A stretch of 14,169 nt of DNA, from the NCBI GenBank assembly GCA_964433065.1, contig CAYSPZ010000044.1:1-14169 (forward strand). The letters are read 5' to 3'. This DNA is from RGIG3009 sp964433065. Its GTDB lineage: Bacteria > Bacillota > Clostridia > Oscillospirales > Acutalibacteraceae. The position numbers and the translations under genes are program-made. A model generated the notes under the pieces. That model saw nothing but the letters and a program-made list of their open reading frames with translations, did not search any database and was not told the origin of the DNA. This document shows positions 6,357-11,800 of the stretch, one piece after another; position 1 is the stretch's first letter; every line of letters begins with the position of its first letter.

Positions 6357-6830
6357 TCATCCTTCTTTAATGAAATCCTCAAAACTGATCATACCTTTAT
6401 CGAGTGCAAGGAACCGATCGTTGTATTTGTCGACCGTTGCGCAAGTGCGGGAGATCATATATTGGAAAAGGTCTTCGCCGATAAGGCTCTCTCTGAAAGA
6501 TGCGGTCATTCTGAATACGATCACACCGTTGGAAATGTCGTAGTCGAAACTGCCGTCAGCCATACCGTACGTAGCGGCGCAAGTAGCGATGGCGCCTTCC
6601 ATTCTTTTGGATTCGCTCATTTTAAAGGGTAACGGGGACAGTAAACGGATCAGTTGTCTTTCCGCGTCCACGAAGATGATAAAGTTCATCGGCATATCGT
6701 CGCCGCTCACGCCAAAGTCAACGCGAAGTTTTTCTTCGTCCTTTGCAAACTTCCATTCTCTCGCTTCGAGCGCGCCACAGAGGGTACGATAGACCTGTTG
6801 CGCGTGTTTCATTACTTTTTCGTCAGCCAT
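6357..6830 (-). CDS. YbjN-like (T3SS-chaperone fold) protein, copy 1
   Basis: The 157-residue protein is predicted to be soluble and cytosolic. The pattern is a helical N-terminus, then WKFAKDEEKLRVDFGVSGDDMPM, a central strand region, GSFDYD, and a C-terminal helix with YNDRFLALDKGMISFEDF. This layout resembles the YbjN superfamily, whose fold is shared with type III secretion chaperones; the assignment is by pattern and not certain. It is a tandem paralogue of the gene just upstream: about 70 of 153 residues are identical in a gap-free hand alignment. The ATG overlaps the upstream stop by eight bases, with GAAGGGGG as ribosome binding site, so the pair is co-translated. The biological role is unknown. 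Confidence 0.75.
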   Translation of the reverse strand: MADEKVMKHAQQVYRTLCGALEAREWKFAKDEEKLRVDFGVSGDDMPMNFIIFVDAERQLIRLLSPLPFKMSESKRMEGAIATCAATYGMADGSFDYDISNGVIVFRMTASFRESLIGEDLFQYMISRTCATVDKYNDRFLALDKGMISFEDFIKEG

Positions 6831-7314
6831 TGTCAGAACCCCCTTCAGTCGATAAGAACTGTTCGATCGAAATCATTCCCTTTGAGAGCATCAGGAATTT
6901 ATCGTTGTACTCGTCGATCGTTTGGCAAGCACAGAACAGCATATAGGTAAAGACCTCTTCGCTGAGGATGCTGCCGAAGAAACTGTTGGTTATACGGAAA
7001 AACATATGACCGGTGGCTACGTTGTAATCGAAACTACCGTGCACAAGTCGATTGTTGATCACGCTGACGGCAATTGCCGCATCCAGACGTTTATCCTCCT
7101 GAACGATCGTCGGCATATGTGAGAGCAACATAACGAGCATTCTGTCCGCATCGATCCTAACGGTGATCTCCATAGGCAGATCGTCACCCCGAACACTGCA
7201 CTCGATCGACAATTTTTCTTCGTCCTTCTGATAATTCCACTCTTGCTTATCGAGAGCCCGACAAAGCGTGGCAAACGCGGCTTGCGCCTGTTGTAAATTC
7301 TTCTGTTCTGCCAT
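6823..7314 (-). CDS. YbjN-like (T3SS-chaperone fold) protein, copy 2
   Basis: The protein has 163 residues from the ATG at 7312-7314, preceded by AGGAG eight bases upstream. A longer reading from a TTG at 7353 would begin inside a dispersed repeat and is rejected; the ATG start also lets the two paralogues align from residue 1 without gaps. It shares with its partner the segments EW-x3-KDEEKL, GDD-x-PM, DA-x-R, GSFDY, FFRI/VFRM and KGMIS-x-E-x-F, plus an extra acidic tail (STEGGSDNG). It is the first gene after the promoter at 7399-7427. YbjN-like proteins are thought to be chaperones or adaptors, but no partner can be read from the sequence. Confidence 0.75.
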   Translation of the reverse strand: MAEQKNLQQAQAAFATLCRALDKQEWNYQKDEEKLSIECSVRGDDLPMEITVRIDADRMLVMLLSHMPTIVQEDKRLDAAIAVSVINNRLVHGSFDYNVATGHMFFRITNSFFGSILSEEVFTYMLFCACQTIDEYNDKFLMLSKGMISIEQFLSTEGGSDNG

Positions 7315-7346
7315 AACGACATCTCCTATCCGGTTTTTGATTACAA

Positions 7347-7373
7347 GGCACAAGAGAACCGTCCCCTTGTGTC
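7347..7373 (-). repeat. Dispersed repeat copy with inverted ends, in the YbjN leader
   Basis: The core AGAACCGTCCCC is flanked by GCACAAG on the left and CTTGTGT on the right, giving near-perfect inverted ends (six paired bases, CACAAG/CTTGTG). It lies between the predicted transcription start (about 7392) and the gene start at 7314, so the transcript leader can fold here. Confidence 0.75.
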
Positions 7374-7398
7374 ATCCCTTGGCATAACACCCTTACCA

Positions 7399-7427
7399 AT
7401 CATAGCAAAGGCATCCTTCTTTGTCAA
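7399..7427 (-). promoter_or_regulatory. Sigma-A-type promoter for the YbjN-like pair
   Basis: On the minus strand TTGACA (7427-7422), a 17-base spacer and TATGAT (7404-7399) form a near-consensus promoter reading toward the gene at 7314, with a start near 7392. The -35 hexamer coincides with the end of a repeat relic at 7422-7452. Confidence 0.75.
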
Positions 7428-7452
7428 GACAAGAACCGCGCCTCTGTGTTTG
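7422..7452 (-). repeat. Degenerate repeat copy supplying a -35 box
   Basis: The plus strand reads TGTCAAGACAAGAACCGCGC then CTCTGTGTTTG, an altered version of TGTCAAG-AGAACCGTCCCC-TGTGTTTG seen intact downstream. Its TGTCAA end, read on the minus strand, is the TTGACA of the promoter at 7399-7427. Confidence 0.6.
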
Positions 7453-7467
7453 TGTAACCGCCGCCTA

Positions 7468-7493
7468 TGCGGAGGGCGAACCCACCCTCCGCA
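7468..7493. repeat. GC-rich 9-bp hairpin
   Basis: TGCGGAGGG (7468-7476) and CCCTCCGCA (7485-7493) pair perfectly with an 8-base loop. No T-run follows on either strand, so it is not an obvious terminator. It is unrelated in sequence to the neighbouring repeats. Confidence 0.6.
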
Positions 7494-7527
7494 AGCAGCC
7501 AATCAATTAACACAATGGGTAATCAGT

Positions 7528-7664
7528 TGTCAAGAGAACCGTCCCCCTGACAATGGGGTGTCAAGAGAACCGTCCCCCTGACATCCTGACAATGGGGTGT
7601 CAAGAGAACCGTCCCCCTGACATCCAGAACCGTCCCCTGTGTTTGGAACCGTCCCCTGTGTTTG
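7528..7664 (-). repeat. Array of five AGAACCGTCCCC repeats
   Basis: Three identical 25-base units (7528-7552, 7559-7583 and 7598-7622) begin with TGTCA and end with the inverted TGACA around an AGAACCGTCCCC core. They are separated by ATGGGG, with an extra TCCTGACA in the second gap. Two shorter units ending in TGTGTTTG follow (7626-7645 and 7646-7664). Such GGGGACGGTTC repeats are scattered in many Firmicute genomes and, from memory, resemble REP-type elements mobilised by Y1/RAYT transposases; no transposase gene lies in the window. Confidence 0.85.
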
Positions 7665-7668
7665 TTCC

Positions 7669-8196
7669 TTACTTCTTCCCGATGTTGATGCCGGGTGTCC
7701 ATTCCCCGTCTCCGCGGTAAACGTACTCATCTGTCCAAGCGTCTGCTTCAATGACGTAAATAGAAAGAACTCCCACGTTTGTGCGCTTAAAATCATTTTT
7801 CACACATTCTTTGATGGCAATATAATACGTTTTTTCGGTCGTTTCAATAGAAAAAGAGGCGTTTATGTCCTTTCGTGTTTTCCCTCTGTCCATATTCTCG
7901 TCGGAGCCAACCCCGGATTCGGCTGCGTTGGAGAAAGAAACCATATCACCCTCAATAAATTCGATAAATCTGTCCGCGTCTTCCTCCAAAGAAAACGAGG
8001 TGCCTTTTACCTCATCGGAAAGTAGTTGTATTATCGCAGACGGATCCTCCGACTGAATAGCGCCTACCACTTTGGCAAAGGTTTTATCCGCTATACTCTC
8101 GTTACTTTCATGTAAAAACATAGTATCTCCTTGTGTCGTACAAGATGTAAAAAGAAACAGCACTAATATCGAAAGTTGCGTTATCAGCCATTTCAT
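7669..8196 (-). CDS. DUF5104-like lipoprotein, candidate partner of the RHS protein
   Basis: The protein has 175 residues. A signal peptide (MKWLITQLSILVLFLF) ends in the lipobox FTSC, with the lipidated Cys at 19, so the mature protein should be tethered outside the membrane. The body has an NTF2-like look: a helical stretch with IIQLLSDEVKG, FIEFIEGDMVSF, then beta strands ending in WTPGINIGKK, which resembles DUF5104; the name is by eye. AAGGAGGAAGAG precedes the ATG, and only 15 bases separate it from the RHS stop, so the two are co-transcribed. Sampled lines are 35-42% GC, close to the RHS tip (30-40%) and well below the RHS core. A gene in this position is often an immunity protein for a polymorphic toxin; that is a hypothesis, since DUF5104 lipoproteins also occur in other settings. 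Confidence 0.75.
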   Translation of the reverse strand: MKWLITQLSILVLFLFTSCTTQGDTMFLHESNESIADKTFAKVVGAIQSEDPSAIIQLLSDEVKGTSFSLEEDADRFIEFIEGDMVSFSNAAESGVGSDENMDRGKTRKDINASFSIETTEKTYYIAIKECVKNDFKRTNVGVLSIYVIEADAWTDEYVYRGDGEWTPGINIGKK

Positions 8197-8211
8197 ATCT
8201 CTTCCTCCTTA

Positions 8212-8807
8212 TTAGAACTGAAAAAAAGCAAGGTTTAGAATATCATTAAACGACCAACGAGAATCTGCACCCCACTGCTTTTTGAACGCCTTGTACATAC
8301 CTACTTCGTTAAATTTTATTCCAAAAGTTACAAAAAGATCCTTTGCATTTACATTTTGATATTTTGGGTTAAAACCCGTAATCCACCATTGATATTCTTC
8401 TGGAAAATAATCAATAATCCATTCACCTTGGTGCGAAACGAGCATTCCCATCCACATAGCTAAACCTTTATCCACTGTGCGATGCCCACTCGAGCCGCGA
8501 TAAATACCCATTTCTGCCCCTGCCCCTAAATTGATATAATCTCCTTTCCAAGCCCAAAGAGTATATCCATTTCCGTTATATGAAAAACCAAATTCTGCAG
8601 AAGCCATACTTGTTGCTAAACTAAATGCAAAATCATAAAACTTATTGTAACCAGCATATTGTTGCCAACAATCAAAACTTGCGTGATAAACACCTTCACC
8701 ATCTTCTTCCATCATCAAAAAAGAAGCTCCGAAAGCGGCCGTATCAAACCCGATCGCGATTGCGAAATCATTTATGCCGTGTAGCACATAGGGAACTATG
8801 CTCTCCC
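8212..8807 (-). other. Variable C-terminal tip of the RHS protein (DUF4474-like)
   Basis: This covers residues 1784-1980, after the core-closing motif P-x4-D-x2-G-x3-W. Tryptophan- and tyrosine-rich segments (FDCWQQYAGYNKFYDFAF, YTLWAWKGDYINLGAGAEMG, YQWWITGFNP, VTFGIKFNE) match my recollection of DUF4474, a domain of unknown function found in Clostridia, often at the end of large secreted proteins. Hand-counted lines give about 38% GC (8221-8280) and 30% (8581-8640) against 60% in the RHS core (9061-9120), consistent with a separately acquired tip. Confidence 0.65.
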
Positions 8808-11800
8808 AGAAAGCCCCTCCGATGTCATGTCGCGCTATCGGACTGTTGCCACAATATGCAAACATATTAAAACCAGTTAATCCTTGCCCAGTCGACACAT
8901 ATCCATCCGCATTCACAAACCGCTGTGTCACCGGATCGTAGTACCGCGACAAGAGGTAGTAGAGCCCCGTCTCAGAATCGTAATAATACCCGCGATAGCG
9001 ATGAGGATTGATATTTGCGATATGGGTAGCGTTGGCAGAAATGTCCGTACCGTTGGCGTCGGTCACGGTGAGGGGTTTTCCCCACGGGTCGTAGGTGTAT
9101 TGTGCGATGAGGGTGCCGTTTGCGTTGGTGAGTCCCGTGATATCCCCTTGCAGGTTGGTCACGTAGTAGTACGGTGTGCCGTTGTAGATGAGTCCGAGCG
9201 GTGCGCCCGACGCGTCGTATACAAACCACATCGTATTGTTGCCCCACCGTTCGCAGATGAGGGTGTTACCATTGTAGTCGTAGTAGTGTGTTTGCGTCGT
9301 GTTAGTGGCTTTGTCGGTCAGTATTTTTTGTGACCGATACCCGTCCGCGTTGTACTTAAACTGTGCCGAGTGGGTCGCGGTATTCAGCGTATATACCTTG
9401 CGCCCGTATGCCCATGTGAAGGACATCCCGTCGCGGTATTGTAACGGGTTCCCGGTGTTGTCGTAGGTAATGGTCTGCCCGTTAAACGCGGTCAGTTTGT
9501 CTTTCCACGTTTCGTCACCGTAGGTATAGGTTTTGGTGCCGTTTCCCGTAGCGGTGAGCAGGTTGCCGCCCTTGTCGTAGGTGTACTCATAGGTCGTACC
9601 GTTCACCGTCGCCTCGGTCAGTTGGTTCAGTTGATCGTATTCGTAACTCTCAACGACCGTTCCGTTCTTCGCCACGCTCGTAATATTGCCGTTCGCGTCG
9701 TAGGTGTAGGTGAACGTCCCTTGCGTATTGGTGAGGGACGATACGAGCGTTGTGGTACTTCCGCTTGCTCCTGCCAGATACCCATACTCGCGGGTGATGG
9801 GGGTCGTGGTGTTGAGCGATTGCGAAACCAACCGATTTAACCCGTCGTAGGTATACGACATGGTCTTGTCGTTCGGCAAACTGACACTTGTCAGTTGTTG
9901 TTTACGGTTATAGTTGAACCGATAGTTGAGGGTGGTATTGCCCCGAACGTAGGACACGGCGCTGATACGGTTGTACGCGTCGTAAGTTTGATATCGTTCG
10001 TATCGACCGTAGTTGGTGTCGAGAGAACTATCCGATACCGCCGCAGTCAATCGGCCGATGGTATCGTAACTAAAACGGGTGATGACACCGTCAGCCCAGT
10101 TGTGGGTCTCGGCTAAATTACCTGCGCGATCGTATTCGTATCGCGTACTGACGTATTCGTTACCGTAGTTGTGGATCGTTTCGGTTAAACGGTTGAGACG
10201 GTCGTAAACGTATTCAACTTCTTGACCGTTACTGTATGTGGTCCTCCAAAGTTTGCCGCCGCCGTCTCCGTAAGCATATTCCGACAGGTGGTTATCGCCG
10301 GCATATACTGCCCGTCGTTGGTAGTAATTGTTGTAACCAAACGTATAGGTAGTATTGTTGTTTGCTACCGACATCAATTGACCACTGTTTGTGTGATACT
10401 GTGCATACGGTTCGCCGGTATCTTTCACACCATCGTCGTCTAAATCGGCATAGGTGACGAAATAACTGTTTAGACCATAGGTGTTTTGATGGCGGGTAAC
10501 GTTTCCGTTCGGGTCGGTGACCGACAACAGTTCATCTTTGTTTTCGTCGTAGGTATAGTATGTCTGACCACCGCGCGGGTCGGTTACAACGCTCTCGTAT
10601 TGTCCCGACGTGGTATACGACGTTTCTGCCGTAATGGAAGCCGAAGAGGTGGATACCACTTGGAATTCAAACTCTTTTAACGGACTTTCCTGTACCTGCG
10701 CAGTGGCTGTTGCGTGCAACTTGCCGTCGGTTCCCGCAACGAGAACCATATTTTCATTCGCACGCGGAATGATGAGATAGGTGCCGTTTTCGGTTTTCTC
10801 AAAACGGAAGTGTTGTGCCGTGTCGGCAGAAGATACCGCCGCCAACACGATAGGGGTACTGATGGTCGCGGTGGCATCTTGAAGTGCCAACGTTTGGCTG
10901 CGGTCGGACAGCGGACGAACGGTAAAGTAGTCCGTTCCGCTTACTTGGCGCAACTGAAACTGTTGTTTGGTGTTAGACTCATCAAACGCTACAGAAACGG
11001 CGGGGGTACCTGCCGTTACGGCATCATTTTGTAAAGCAATTACTTTCTGTGCGTTATATGTATGGATCCAGTACCAACACCCGGCACCCGGCTCGCCTGA
11101 GTGTGCGGTGGTGCGGGTGACGTTTCCGTTTGCGTCGTACGAGAAGGTGTAGGTGATGCCGTCAGCATACGACGAAAGCAATTGGTGCGGTTTTTGCGCC
11201 GAACCGCTGTTGTATATATTATAATACGTACTTCCCGTCGATGCAACTGATTTTACCACTTCGTTGTCGGCGTATTCGTATTCAGACGATTGTTCGGCAC
11301 GGTCAATACCGGTAATGAGGTTTCCGTCGTCATTGTACACGTAACTGTTGGTGGTATCTTTCACCAATTGCACGTTGTCGATATTACAGTCGCCGACGTT
11401 TTTAGAATACTCGATGGTTACGGTGATACTTTTCGGTGTTCCTTCGGATTCTTTAAACTTGATCGGAAACGACAGGTGTTGCCACGCAGTAGTAACCCAA
11501 GCAAAATCTTTGCTGCCTGCTTCATAGGTCGTCTCATCCGTGCAGGTAACGGTACAACGCAATCGGAATTTACACGGGTTTTCGGAGTTTGATGAGGAGG
11601 TGTTGAGTGATGTGGCTTTTGCCCACGCGCTGACAATGTACGAATCGGTCTTGTCTCCGTACACCGTTACGGTTTGAGAAACAGATCGATCGTTACTTGT
11701 ATCCCCGGACAAGCGATACGTTTTTTCTCCGAACATGGTGTCGGCAGTGGTGATTGTGCCGTCGCCTGTCCAACCACCTGTTTCTTCAAACCCACTGTTT

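Larger units (their letters stand above)
7315..7668. other. Gene-free, repeat-filled interval
   Basis: No convincing gene lies in these 354 bases. The interval holds the leader and promoter of the YbjN-like pair, at least seven copies or relics of one AGAACCGTCCCC repeat family, and one unrelated 9-bp hairpin. Apparent short reading frames here are made of the repeat itself. Confidence 0.8.

Noticed and set aside
7528..7622. CRISPR array from three identical direct repeats
   Set aside because: Spacers are only 6 and 14 bases and nearly identical to each other, the repeat ends are inverted TGTCA/TGACA, and no cas gene is present. A REP-like array fits better.
7530..7796. Short minus-strand frame encoding repeated GCQGDGSLDTPLS
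   Set aside because: The peptide repeat is just the DNA repeat array translated, and it overlaps the lipoprotein gene in another frame.
8212..8807. Assigning a nuclease or other toxin activity to the RHS tip
   Set aside because: No catalytic motif of a known toxin family (HNH, ADP-ribosyltransferase, deaminase or similar) is visible; only DUF4474-like resemblance can be claimed.
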